Shown: piece by piece, positions 11,586 through 22,166 of the stretch
Numbering within the stretch: the first letter of the stretch is position 1
Layout of the letters: each line of letters begins with the position of its first letter
NCBI GenBank assembly: GCA_025765595.1
Contig: JAIVFH010000095.1
Span: 1-64,000, forward strand
Length of the DNA: 64,000 bases
Direction: 5' to 3'
From: Obelidium mucronatum
Lineage: Eukaryota > Chytridiomycota > Chytridiomycetes > Chytridiales > Chytriomycetaceae
Notes under the pieces: model-generated
The model's input: the letters and a program-made list of their open reading frames with translations, nothing else
What the model was told of the DNA's origin: nothing
Database searches by the model: none
Program-made: the position numbers and the translations under genes

Positions 11586-11909
11586 ATGTTCAGGACTATT
11601 GTGACTATTAAGTGCCTTTTGTTGTGCAAGCTGATGCTTTTGAGTTTGTACGAGCAGGTACAAGCCCTCCAACGCCAGCTGGCTGCGCACACCACAACTG
11701 TCATTGAATTGGATGAGGATAACTCTGAAGATGACAAGGTATCAACAAAGACTCCAAAGCCAAAGCCCAAAGTAACGAAGAAGGCAAATGTACCATTTGC
11801 ACCTTTGTCAAGCACATCCAAGCAAGCCAAAAGCAAGCAGCGCAAATGGGACACCAATATGGTTGAGACACTTCTTTGTCTTTGCTATGAGACTCACCTG
11901 AAACGGTAA
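11586..11909 (+). pseudogene. Fragment of a MYB/SANT-like transposon accessory protein (possible)
   Basis: An open frame codes a helix (VQALQRQLAAH), an acidic/basic low-complexity stretch and then KWDTNMVETLLCLCYETHLKR, which resembles the first helix of MYB/SANT-like DNA-binding domains in fungal transposon accessory ORFs. It runs into GTAAGT at 11908. No continuation was found, so it is probably a relic linked to the Harbinger copy. Confidence 0.35.
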
Positions 11910-11959
11910 GTTTTGTTTCCTATTTCCGTATTGAGTCAACCTTTGAACCTGACCAAAAA

Positions 11960-12030
11960 TCTGGGATTCGAACCAAGATATTTTTGACCTCTCGACTCCT
12001 AACTTCCGAACCAAACCCTTGCCATCCTTG
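11960..12030 (-). repeat. Possible tRNA-derived SINE fragment
   Basis: On the minus strand an exact polymerase III B box (GGTTCGAATCC, 11974..11964) lies about 50 bases after an A-box-like TGGCAAGGG. No acceptor stem can be folded, so this is a weak tRNA-derived relic at best. Confidence 0.3.
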
Positions 12031-12320
12031 CATTTTTACGACTATAAAGATGTTTATTCGATTTCATTAACCACAAAAAGATAGAAGAATTGAAATTAAA
12101 ATCAGAGCAGAAAGACAAGCAGTAGGTCCTTCACTTTCTACAACCCATCAAATGCTTCCTCAAACTGATCCTTGCAGCCAGGGCATACTCAATACGCATT
12201 GCAAATGCTGCAGCTAAGCCAGGCGGTGCTGGACTTCCAGGTATTGGCGCAATGGTCATTTTCATCAACTGATTGACATCATTTCAAATCCTTTCCAGCG
12301 ATCTTTGCCTTCTCCTTCGC

Positions 12321-13630
12321 CTACTTCACCTTGGCTGGATCGATTTTCTTCTTAGCTATATTGTTCTTCTTTGTTTTCTTCTCCTTGGCCGCTTTTTGCT
12401 GTTCCAATCGAAGTTCTTCAAAGGAGTAAACACGATCCAAGCTGACAACTTTCTCTGCTTGGATCGGAGCCTTTTGTGCAGCGTGAGTAGGAGCAAAAGA
12501 CATCATTGACTCAATCAGGTGGGTTACAAGTGGTGGGAAGGCGTTGGCAGCATCTGAGACATTGCCAATGTTGTGTTTGGCATTTTCAACAATTAATTCT
12601 TTCTTCCACGGAAAGATGCCCGTTTGCTCGAAAGCAGATCTAATGAGTTCTGCTGTGATACACTTTTGCGCTTCCAGTGTGATTGGTACCAGCTCTTCCC
12701 CAAGACCCGCCAAGGTACAGTTGCTGTAGCTCTGTTTCTGCTGGAACATGCGGACAATGAGGGTTTTCAAATTCGCAAATATCACATCATCCAAGGGCTG
12801 CAAGAAGTGAGTCGTGTTAGCAGGTAGGAAGAAACCGACTATTCCTTCTTGGAAACAGTAGGAGAGAACGTCAGAGGTTCTGTGAACTGAGAGATTAATC
12901 TCAAAGCGGGCTTTAAAAGCTTTTAGAACTGGCATCCATTGGTCTTCACTCAAGAACCCAGTTTCACTGAAAACAAACAGGCATTCTGGGTTGTTTTGGC
13001 GGCAATTAGACTTGGGATTGCCTTGCAAATTGAGATTTCAGAATTTGGATGGCAAGACAATATCCAAGATACGCTCCCCATTGGCTGTAACAAATGGAAT
13101 GAAGCTTGCAACCTGACCTCTGGTACCAGTGATCTTGTTTGGACGGGCAATCAAAGTGCTGACAATGGCTCTTGCGTTGGAGGAGCTGTTTTCGAGTTTG
13201 ATGCGCATTTCATCGACATTGGTGAGAAAAAACCAGCTGTAGCCGTTCTTCGCCATCCACGCCTCAAACGCTTCAACCCAGGACTCAATTTCCTTTAAGG
13301 TAAGCGGATCAGTGCGAGCATTGGTTATAGCCTTTGTGGTTTGCATTTTGATTCTGTTTTTATGGCGCTGTGCAAAACCTGCGTACCACTTGTGAGCCAT
13401 AAACTTGGAGTCTTTGTCCTTCTCCTGATTCATCTTGGTGACCAAATTGATGAAATTGATTTGTGCCATTGGTCAACAATCTGGCTTCCAAAAAGGCGAT
13501 GAAGACTTCTTCTTCTTCATCTGAGAACCGCTGGTTCCCATGGGAGCGTCCCTGGTTCTTCTTCATCCGTCTATAGGCCGATCGAACCTCTTCCTTGCTG
13601 GTCTTGAGTGAGGAACTGACAATATCCAAT
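12321..13630 (-). mobile_element. Degenerate pogo/Tigger-like transposon (Tc5-type HTH plus DDE_1 transposase)
   Basis: Read on the minus strand. A helix-turn-helix part (RFSDEEEEVFIAFLEARL, then HKWYAGFAQRHKNRIK) leads into a DDE_1 catalytic domain with NVDEMRIKLE, HRTSDVLSYCFQEGI and PANTTHFLQPLDD, and a basic C-terminus (KKTKKNNIAKKK). It is dead: one frameshift near 13465, an in-frame TGA at 13038-13040, and the second catalytic Asp, expected just before N-x-x-x-H, reads Ile. Terminal inverted repeats were not found. Confidence 0.8.
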
Positions 13631-14339
13631 CGCCAAATATGGAAAAGGGACCAGTCAATAGCTCCCAGAATGTTAGGAATATGGAACATGGCTTCAAAGC
13701 CGTCATTCCATTCCTCATCTGATGTGGGGAGATATATGGTTTTCTGTTGGTATTCCTGAACAAGCACTTTGACAACTTGATGGACTCGAGTTTTTGACAT
13801 TCCAAAGAGAGACCCTGCGCTAGCGTATTTATTCCCTGAAGTTAGATAGTGCATAGTCACTGCTACGCAGTCGCGGATTGAGAAGTGGGCATTGTGGTGC
13901 AAATGCTTGTTTGACAGCACCCATTGCACTTCAACTTTCTTGGCAATAAACTCAAAGGAGTTGTTAGAAACTGATAAGGCCTCCAGTGAAACTCAACAAA
14001 TAACATGAGTCGCATAGCCTATTGGCAATGTGGGGCCTAGTAATCTGGAGGCACTAGGTTCGATTCCCGGTTTCGTCCGGTTTCATGACTCTTCAGGTTC
14101 GATTCCTAACAGGAGTCTTGATTGCATCTTAAATTGCGGTGATACCATCCAGTATTGTAGAGGGTATTCTGTTGAGCATGTTTCCATTGAGAGACAGCCA
14201 TAGAAAACAATCGTTCAATTGGTCCACGCTCTGACCTCCAGTTGTATTCTTCAGTAGCCACAGCAATGACCACAGAGAATATAGCAGTTGCCGCTGCTGC
14301 TGCTGCTGCTATTATACAGACTATCTCTTCGTCATCCAT
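13631..14339 (-). mobile_element. PIF/Harbinger transposase remnant interrupted by two insertions
   Basis: The minus-strand start at 14339 codes MDDEEIVCIIAAAAAAA and SERGPIERLF. After an interruption (14005-14110) the frame resumes with HFSIRDCVAVTMHYL, SLFGMSKTRVHQVV, KTIYLPTSDEEW and NILGAIDWSLFHI, typical of the N-terminal half of HARBI1-like DDE_Tnp_4 transposases. The catalytic half is missing: at about 13630 the sequence passes directly into the pogo/Tigger element, suggesting that element inserted here. Confidence 0.75.
14005..14110 (+). repeat. tRNA-derived SINE-like insertion
   Basis: An A box (TAGCCTATTGG, 14015-14025) and an exact B box (GGTTCGATTCC, 14057-14067) are spaced 42 bases, as in a tRNA gene. 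A second exact B box lies at 14096-14106. Pairing of acceptor arms is poor, so this is not a working tRNA. It splits the Harbinger reading frame, which resumes on both sides, supporting a true insertion. Confidence 0.6.
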
Positions 14340-15300
14340 GGTTGTTTTTGTTTTTATTTTCAACTCCGACACAGTGTGTTTTTTGATCCTGCCCAAAAAA
14401 AAAAGACATTTTTGAAATTTTTTTGAAATCGTACTTGAAACCCTCCCTAAAAGACTGCCAAAAAGAACCAAAAAAAAAAACCCCCTTGAAATTCAAAAAT
14501 AAAAGAAGAAAAGAAAATCATTTCATCCAGGTCCTTGAGGGGAGTTGGAAACATGCTTCAATGGCTGCAGAGGGAGAAGTGCACACAGCATACGCCAAAT
14601 CATAACACTGTTTAGCACAGTCAAAGAAGGCTGTTTTGCCAGAATTGTGTTTGATAAACGCCTTATACGTGTGTTTATAGCTGATTAAATTTTTCACAAC
14701 AGCAGGCCAAGAATAAACAGGGGATCCTCAAGAACGGTTGTTATAGACAAGAAGGGATAAATGGGATGGGTTAAACAGTAAGAAAGAAGAGGTAGAAGGA
14801 TTGCAGATAACAAGATAGAAGTGGGAAACACTCTTGTTGATAAAAATGCAGTGATGCAATCGTATCCAAACTTAAACCAAACGCACATTGATATGTATAA
14901 TAATGGTTGGATGCTTAAAAAGTGCGTATTTTTGAAGCCTTGGGGCTGCAGAGGCACTGTTGGTGGAAACACAACTACCCTCCTGGGTAAATAAAAGCTT
15001 CCAAAATATTTATGAATATTTTTTATTTAATATTGGCGAATGTTGTTTGATCCCCAAAGATTTTTTGGGAATATTCGAGAATATCCCAAGAATTCTCTGG
15101 AAAGAATTAAAAAATGGTCCAGCAATATTAATGAAAGATATTCAAGAATATTCCCAAGAATTCTCTGGAAAGAATTAAAAAATGGTCCAGCAATATTAAT
15201 GAAAGATATTCCAGAATAATTCTAGAGAATTATCGCGGAAGAACAAAGGAAGTGGATATCTACCACAAGAAGTTGTTGAATAATCTTCAAAAAGACTTGC
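14340..15300. repeat. AT-rich spacer with 68-bp imperfect duplication
   Basis: AAGAATTCTCTGGAAAGAAT followed by TGGTCCAGCAATATTAATG occurs twice (starting 15089 and 15157). GAATATTC-type palindromes are frequent nearby. No gene recognised. Confidence 0.6.
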
Positions 15301-15304
15301 AAAC

Positions 15305-15617
15305 TTAAGATTTGTAAAGCAAGACACTGCCGCCACAACTGCCACTGCCACCACTACTGCCACTGCCGCCGCTGCTGCTGCTGCTGGTCCCAGAATTCGT
15401 CGACATATCCGGAGACGGGGGCAGATCCAGCGGCGGCTTCTTCAATATCGTACAATGTCTTGAGTCCTTCAAACATCTGCTGTCGATAGCCCGAGCCCCT
15501 TTCGTCGAAAATACATTTTTGTCCAAAACTTTTTTTCAGCTCCTGCTCAAAGTGTACTTGGAACCCTCCCTCAGCTTGATCCCTTTTTTCTTTGGGTTTT
15601 GTTTTGATTTTCTTCAA
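15305..15617 (-). other. Gene relic or spurious frame with low-complexity end
   Basis: A minus-strand frame (from 15617) codes GGFQVHFEQELKKSFGQKC and ends in a Gln/Gly/Ser repeat. The TACTTG(A/G)AACCCTCCCT stretch recurs at about 14432, so the segment belongs to a dispersed repeat rather than an obvious gene. A 37-A run lies at 15943-15980 in the following untranslated region. Confidence 0.3.
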
Positions 15618-15940
15618 TAAAGTTTTTTGTTTTTGAGGTGTTGAACCTTTTCAAGTTTTGGTTTTGAACCTTTTCAAGTTGAACCTGTTTTTGAATGACA
15701 GAGGCCAAAAATGTTGGTTGCCAGTCCCAGGGAGAAACCTATTTGAAATTCACATTTGCAATCTCGCACACAGATCTTTTTTTTTTCTACTTAACACCAA
15801 TAAATTTGAGATTTATTGGGATCTGCCACAAAAAAACACGAAAAAACAAAACGCCGCACTGTATGCCTGGCACAACAACTTTAAGTTTATGCGTGGTTTG
15901 ATATGTGATCTGGGCTTAACTTTTCTCCCTCATCGGACTT

Positions 15941-15982
<42 letters not shown>

Positions 15983-16160
15983 AAAAAAAGAAAAAGAAAA
16001 AGATAGAGTGCACTGAGACTGCAGACAGATCAAGACCGAAGCAGTGTTGATGTGGTTTATCTCGCTCGTTGATTTCTTGGAATTGCAGCAATCCAATTTA
16101 AAAACCAAGCAATTCCATTTCGCAAACCACCTTGAAATCGAAATCAATCACCAACAGCAA

Positions 16161-18026
16161 ATGCTCGCCAGCTTCCTGCAACGGCGCAAGAGCGTCTCAG
16201 CGTCGGCGTCGCCCACGCCGGGCGCGCCAGCCACCCCGACTCCGACTCCGACTCCGTCACCAGCGCCGACGCTCAAGAAGCAGCCCAGCGGCGACGGCGC
16301 GGCGTTCTTCCTGAAGCGCAGCCGCAGCAGCCGCAGCTTCGCGCGCGCCAGCGTCGTGCTGCCGCCGGCGTCGCCCGAGCCGGCGCCGCTGAGCGCCACG
16401 GGCCGCAGCGCCCGCACAAGCGTGGCGCTCGCGGCCAGGCCGGCGTCGCTGGTGGGTTCGGTGGCGCCCGCCAAGCCCGACGAAGCGGCGGCCGCGGCGT
16501 GCGACCAGCGGGAACTCACTGCCAGTGTGGCTGATGCGCCGCCGGCCGAACACCCCGAGACCATTGCTGCTGCGGTGCCGGATCAGCCTGAAGCGGTGGT
16601 CGAAGAAGAAGTCGTGGTCGTTGTTGACGACGATGCGGAAGAAGAGGGAAAAGTCGCTGCTGGCAAAGACGCTTCCTCCCCTGCTGCTGATGATGCCCCA
16701 ACAAGTCCCACCACTCCTACCCCTACCACGCCCACTGCAACAGCTGTCTCTCCTCCTCCTCTTGATATCCTTCCCACCCCACCAACCGCTGTTGACACTA
16801 CCGCTTCCACTGACACCAACACCTCCACTGGCACTGTCCAATTAGACGTCTTCAACTCACTCACAACCATGGGATTCACTTTCTCGGAAACAACAACCCC
16901 AATCACAATCAAGGGTGATCGCAGATCACTCCTCGCAGCAGCTGCCCAAACACCCGAACCAGCAGACCCACCACGACCTTCATTCGCTTCCTCTTTAATG
17001 ACCCCAGAACCACCACGACCGCGAGCCTCCGTCTCAATGGAACCAAATCCATACAGCAGAGACAACCAATACGGTCCAAACAAACCAATGAATTCTCATC
17101 AACTGAGAATGGCCGATTTGCTTTGGGCCGATTCTTTGATGGCTACAATGTGTGCCGGTTTTGAGGAGAAGGATTTGGCAAAATGTTTGGCGCCATTTCA
17201 TGATCATTGTATGTTGGTTGTTTCTACTTCGGCTGTTCCAAGGTTGGGGAAGGAAAAAAAGAGGGTTATTTATTATGGTTGGAAGGAGGTTCAGAATTGG
17301 GTGAATGGTGAGAATTTCTTATAAACGCCGAAGGCGTTTTTCAGTTTTTCGCCGAAGGTGATTCCCGCCGAAGGCGGGTGTATTTTCCGCCGAAGGCGGA
17401 TTCCTACCGCCGAAGGCGGATGCCTACCGCCGAAGGCGGTCTCAACCGCCGAAGGCGGTGTAGTTCTTTTTTTCAATCCATGCCTACCGCCGAAGGCGGT
17501 GTAGTTCTTTTTTTTCAATCCATGACTACCGCCAATGGCGGTGTACTTCTTTTTTTCAATCCAACAATACATGACTACCGCCGAAGGCGGTGTAGTTCTT
17601 TTTTTAAATCCATGCCTACCGCCGAAGGCGGTGTAGTTCTTTTTTTCAATCCATGCCTACCGCCGAAGGCGGTGTTCTTTTTTCAATCCAACAATAGATA
17701 ACAGTGTATCCTACTTACTTTTTTTCAAAGACCGCCGTAGGCGGTGTATTCCTTTTTCATTCTTAAGCAATACGCAATTACCACACATCCATACCAATAC
17801 CATACACAATTACTAATCCAATACTTCCACACACAAAGAATGCTTCGAAAGAGACGTGAAACTACGAGTCGAAAGCAAACTGACGGGTCTAACATTCCGA
17901 TCGGATCCTGGCGCACTCGAATTTGAAGTTGCTGAAGGAGTGTACAGTGGTTCATTGAAGGGTTCTATGGAAGACTATTTGGTCAAGACAATGTCAATGA
18001 TTCTGACAGAGTTTGACGAAAACTGA
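16161..18026 (+). CDS. Uncharacterised protein: long disordered N-terminus and compact C-terminal domain
   Basis: Exons 16161..17307 and 17839..18026 give 444 aa. Residues 1-320 are low-complexity Ala/Pro/Ser/Thr sequence, with an acidic cluster near residue 160 (VVVVVDDDAEEEG). The C-terminal about 120 residues look folded: LRMADLLWADSLMATMCAGF, CLAPFHDHCMLVVS, VIYYGWKEVQNWV, then LEFEVAEGVYSGSLKGSMED. The helix-helix-strand order could be NTF2-like, but I cannot name a family. The 531-base intron carries the largest hairpin-repeat array of the window. The first 350 bases of the CDS are extremely GC-rich. The start was taken at MLASFLQRRKS because the open frame upstream has no coding character. 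Confidence 0.65.
17322..17746 (+). repeat. CCGCCGAAGGCGG hairpin array 1 (intron)
   Basis: About 13 units of a 13-base inverted repeat (5-bp stem, GAA loop; variants AAT and GTA) lie in the intron of the disordered-protein gene. Five or so units are embedded in a roughly 43-base higher-order repeat with T-rich spacers (TTCTTTTTTTCAATCCATG). Confidence 0.95.
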
Positions 18027-18235
18027 TTTTTTTGTGGGGGTGGTTTTCTTTTCATTTCTTACCTTTGTTTTTTACAACAAACAACTATAGTTTCTTTTTC
18101 TTTCTCTTTCTCTTTCGCTCTTTTGTGTTTTCTTTTTTTGCCCTCTTTTGTCGTTTTGTATGAGTATCTTGATAAAAAATAGTGAACTTTCTTTCATCTT
18201 TTAGTTTATTTATCATATATTTTAGTCGTCAATAG

Positions 18236-19060
18236 ATGGCACTCACACTACACACGGACCTGGGCGACTTGAAAGTCGAAATCTTTTGCGAAGCAGTTCC
18301 ACGGACAGCAGAAAACTTTCTGGCATTGGCTGCCTCGGGATACTACAACAACAACTTGTTTCATCGAAACATTAAAGGATTCATGGTTCAGGTAATACAA
18401 AAGCAGTACACAAGTTTTTTTTGCTCAATGCCCGCCATACGCAAAGAACCTCTCAGAACGTTTATAGCTGGTGTGATGTTGTTGTGTCTATAATCAGCAG
18501 GGGGGCGGTTTTTTGAAACCACGCAACTACGCACACTAATTGAATTTGGAAGACGGATTATTTGGGGAGCAATGGAAGTCGTTGTTTTTGATATCTCTCA
18601 ATGTCTTGTTTCTCTCGCTCACTCGCCACACTCTCATTCACTCACCGGTCTTTGGCTATTCTAAACACCAACTAACTCATCAACAAAAAACAAACAAAAC
18701 AACAAAAACAAGACCGGCGACCCTTCCGGAACCGGAAAAGGCGGACAAAGCATCTACGGACACCCCTTCCCCGACGAAATCAAATCCACCTTGAAACACA
18801 ATGCACGCGGGATCCTCAGCATGGCCAACAAGGGCCCCGACACCAACAAATCGCAATTCTTTATCACGTATGCAAAGCACAGTCATTTGGATTCAAAGTA
18901 TACTGTGTTTGGGAAGGTGATTGATGGGTTTGATACGTTGGATGCTATTGAGAAGGTTCCGGTGGATGGGAAGTCGAATCGGCCGGTTCAGGATGTTCGG
19001 ATAAAGAGTGTTACGATTCATGCGAATCCGTTGGCTAATATGGGCAGTGCGGCGGCCTGA
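18236..19060 (+). CDS. PPIL3: Cyclophilin-type peptidyl-prolyl isomerase, PPIL3 class
   Basis: Exons 18236..18391 and 18713..19060 give 167 aa. The order TLHTDLGDLKVEIFCE, FHRNIKGFMVQTGDP, GTGKGGQSIYG, GILSMANKGPDTNKSQFFIT, YTVFGKVIDGFDTLD is the single-domain PPIL3/Cyp10 pattern. The active-site Arg of FHRNIKGFMVQ and the QFFIT motif are present; the usual Trp is replaced by His in KHSHLD, as in PPIL3. The family isomerises Xaa-Pro bonds and associates with the spliceosome. The intron (321 bp) is long for this window. Confidence 0.95.
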
Positions 19061-20595
19061 AAATGAGAATCTAATAAAAGAATAATAATAAAAAAACCTC
19101 ACAACAATGTCAACTCCGTCTCAATTCTAAACCCAAGTACGAAAAAGACAAGAGTCACCCTCTGCAACCGACAGAGGAATCTGGTAGGTGTTTTTTTTTT
19201 ACAATTGTGATTAATTTTTTAGTTGGTTCTTCCTATTTGTTCAATAAAGTATAGGTGTTTCAAGTCTTTTTTTTTGGTATTAAATATCGGTGGTATAAAA
19301 CTTTGTAATGGATTTTGTGTTCTGTGATCTCCCAACTGGAGCCCCAAAGATCACCTGCGATGGGGCTATTCAAAAGATAGCGGCCTTTTACCGAATCAGC
19401 GATGTTATTGGTGCTTTGAATGAGGTTGTTTCTGTAAGCGAACCACGGAGGCCCAAGCTGAAGTACAAGAACAAGTTTGGGTTCTTGTGCGGCATACTGA
19501 CTGCTTCACCGGATCAAAGATATGAGGGATGATTTATGCGTCAAAGCTCTATTGGACTTTTCGGGACACCCAGTTTACCTGCCCCCTGATTACACCCAGA
19601 AGAAAGACGTTGCCTGGACCTCTTTGTACAACCGCTTCATCCATCCTTTCAAGCAGCAGCATGGCAAGGGAAGCTCGAACTCAACTCCTCACCAATCGTC
19701 TTATAGCCCAGAAGAAGGGTGCAATGACTCCTAAAATTGAAGATATTCTTGTCGATCGAGCTGGCCTTGACAACATCTACCGGGTCCAAAAATGGAATCC
19801 TATTATGCACTTTTTTGTCATCGGAGGTTCGATAAACTGAGACGCTATATTGATGTCCTGGATGGATGTTTGGTGGCCAAAGATTGTAAAATCTGACAAA
19901 TGATCCAGAAAATGAACATTTAAGACGAGCTTCAAAGGTATTAAAAGGGCAGATCTGGATTCTGGAATTCATGAAATGATGGAAGGAGTTTGGAGCATGC
20001 CAACAACGAACTGCCCATTTACTTTGCAGATGCGGACGCAACAAAGCACCCAAATCTCGCGCCGCGCTCGCTTTCCATAAAAGCTGCACGTGCTTGATTT
20101 GGAAGATGGCTGGAGCGGCTTATGATGTTGAGGGTGATTTTATGGATTGTGATGAGAGTGTCGATGGCGTTTTAGCAAGGGTGAGTGACAAATTGCGGAG
20201 TTTGGGAACCCAAATTTAACTTTGGGTGGATTGGAAGATTCTCACAATTTTTAATGTTGTGGCTGATGTTGTGAGATCGAGCGGTCAGGTTTGTTTGTTA
20301 TTTAAAACTTTCAACCACACACTTGTCATTTGTTTTACAAATGCGAGATTCATCTCATGAAAACTCACGTTTCTTCCTTTCTTTCTTTCTTTCTTGCTTT
20401 CTTTTTTTTTTTTTTTTTTTTTCTTTTTTTTTTTTTGAGAGCATCCGGATTCCGAAGCCCTTCCGTTCCAGACCCCGCTTTAGTCGCTCACAAATAAATA
20501 TAAAGCATTCAATGTACTGAATTGAACCATCGGAAAAAGAAGGGGAAGACCTAAAAATAAATCAGAAACTCGCCACCAACATCCGGGTTAAAAAA
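19061..20595. other. Intergenic, possible gene relics
   Basis: Short frames exist at 19308-19532 (+, beginning MDFVFCDLPTGAPKITC) and 19649-20089 (-), but neither has a recognisable domain and the plus-strand reading is broken by stops. CT-rich runs at 20375-20436 precede the ERT1 gene. No gene is assigned. Confidence 0.4.
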
Positions 20596-22114
20596 ATGCC
20601 CGAAAAACCAGGCAAGGAACCGCGACGGCGCACAGGCGATCGCACAGCAATGGCTTGTCAGGCATGTCAGACGTCCCACGTGACGTGTTCCGAGGAGAGG
20701 CCGTGTCAGGTAAAAGAAAAAAAAGGGGGAAAAGATGATTGACTTTGTTTTTTTGGGGGGGATAAACAGCGGTGTGCAAAGCGGGGGATTCCTTGCGTCG
20801 ACGGACAACGGAAGCGGGCGAAATACCTTGAGATTGTCCCGGGTGCATCTGCAGCTGCGGGTTCGGGGAGCACGAGTCAGCAGCAGCAGCAGCAAGTCCA
20901 ACAACAACAGCAACAGCTACAACAGCTACACACACAAGCTTTCTTTGATGCAACCTTCGACGATGACGATGATCCGCTAAACAACAACACCGCCACAGCC
21001 ACCACGTCAACACCGCCAAACACTGGCCTCATTCCAAATACAAACCCACTTCTCGTACACAATGGGTTCGGCTCAGAATCCATAAACAATGAGTTCTCGT
21101 TCCTCTCCAATATGCTTGATTCAAATGCAAGTGCGGCGGCGGCGGCGGCAACACATTTGCATCTCCAGTCACATAGTTTTGCTCCTGATGGCGTGTTACC
21201 GCCACATCATCAGCATCAGCAGCCAAGCGCGCAACCGACAGGTGTTGTTGTTGATTTGGCGCGGAATGATATTCTGGTGAGGAAGGCGAAGCGCGTGTAT
21301 CGGGAAGTTGTGCGGCCGTATGATTATAGGGAAGGGTATCATTACCTGGTCAAGTATATCGCAGAACGGTGAGAGTATATTGTGATGGATATGGTTAACC
21401 TTTTTGACTTGAAAAAAAAAAAAAAAAAGAATGGAAAAACAAGATATCATGAGAATCTGTGGATCACTTGCGAAATTTCGACCCTCTTTCATGGCTGTGA
21501 TTATGAACTTGTCGGAAGAAGATTTGGTGTTTATGGAAAAGTGTTTTCAACGGACATTGATTGTGAGTGTCAATTTAACGTTGATTTCGGATAATCAACA
21601 TTGATTGCAAAAACAAAACACAGGAATACGAAAAACTCATTACTTACTCGGGAACTCCGACCGTAGTATGGCGCCGTTCAGGAGAAATCAGTCTTGTTGG
21701 CAAAGAGTTTTGCCTCTTGACTGAATGGCCACATGAAACCTTGATTCCTGCAAACAACAATAATGGAGGAAGTATGAGTAACAGCAACCTTCAACAGCAA
21801 CAACCGCAGCAGGGAACTACAACTTCTAGCACATATATTTACCAACTCATGGATGCGAAAAGCGTAATTGAGTACTGGGAGCGATTTGCGACGGCAGCAT
21901 TCGACAAGAACTGTAGCTGGATGGTAAAGTGTGTGCTAGTGAGTCCGCATGGCCGCAAGATTCCGTGTTCCGTGTGTTTTACCATCAAGCGCGACATATT
22001 CGATGTTCCTTTAGGTATGCATCTTTATTGATTTATTGTACAACGCGCTGACTGCTTTTGCTTGCAGCTGTGATTGGCAACTTCTTGCCGCTGTTCCAGA
22101 CGCGCAAGGAGTGA
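20596..22114 (+). CDS. ERT1: Zn2Cys6 transcription factor of the ERT1/AcuK/RDS2 family (gluconeogenesis regulator)
   Basis: Exons 20596..20709, 20770..21368, 21430..21562, 21624..22014 and 22068..22114 give 427 aa. The binuclear zinc cluster (residues 21-47) is ACQACQTSHVTC...RPCQRCAKRGIPC, followed by the family linker GQRKRAKYLEIVPG. A Gln/Asn/His-rich stretch follows. The C-terminal half has LVKYIAERMEKQDIMRI, SLAKFRPSFMAVIMNLSEED, LVFMEKCFQRTLIEYEKLI and SGTPTVVWRRSGEISLVGKE, the conserved PAS region of ERT1 and AcuK. These factors switch gluconeogenic genes on non-fermentable carbon. Intron 1 falls inside the zinc cluster. Confidence 0.93.
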
Positions 22115-22166
22115 CCTACTACTTTCTTTCTTTCTTTTTTTTGTTGAATTAAAAAACACAAACAAA

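Noticed and set aside
14005..14110. Functional tRNA gene
   Set aside because: A and B boxes fit, but acceptor and anticodon arms do not pair well and the sequence interrupts a transposase frame.
17322..17746. Regular palindromic repeats as a CRISPR array
   Set aside because: Units are 13 bases, spacers are themselves repeated and T-rich, there are no cas genes, and the host is a eukaryote with the array in an intron.
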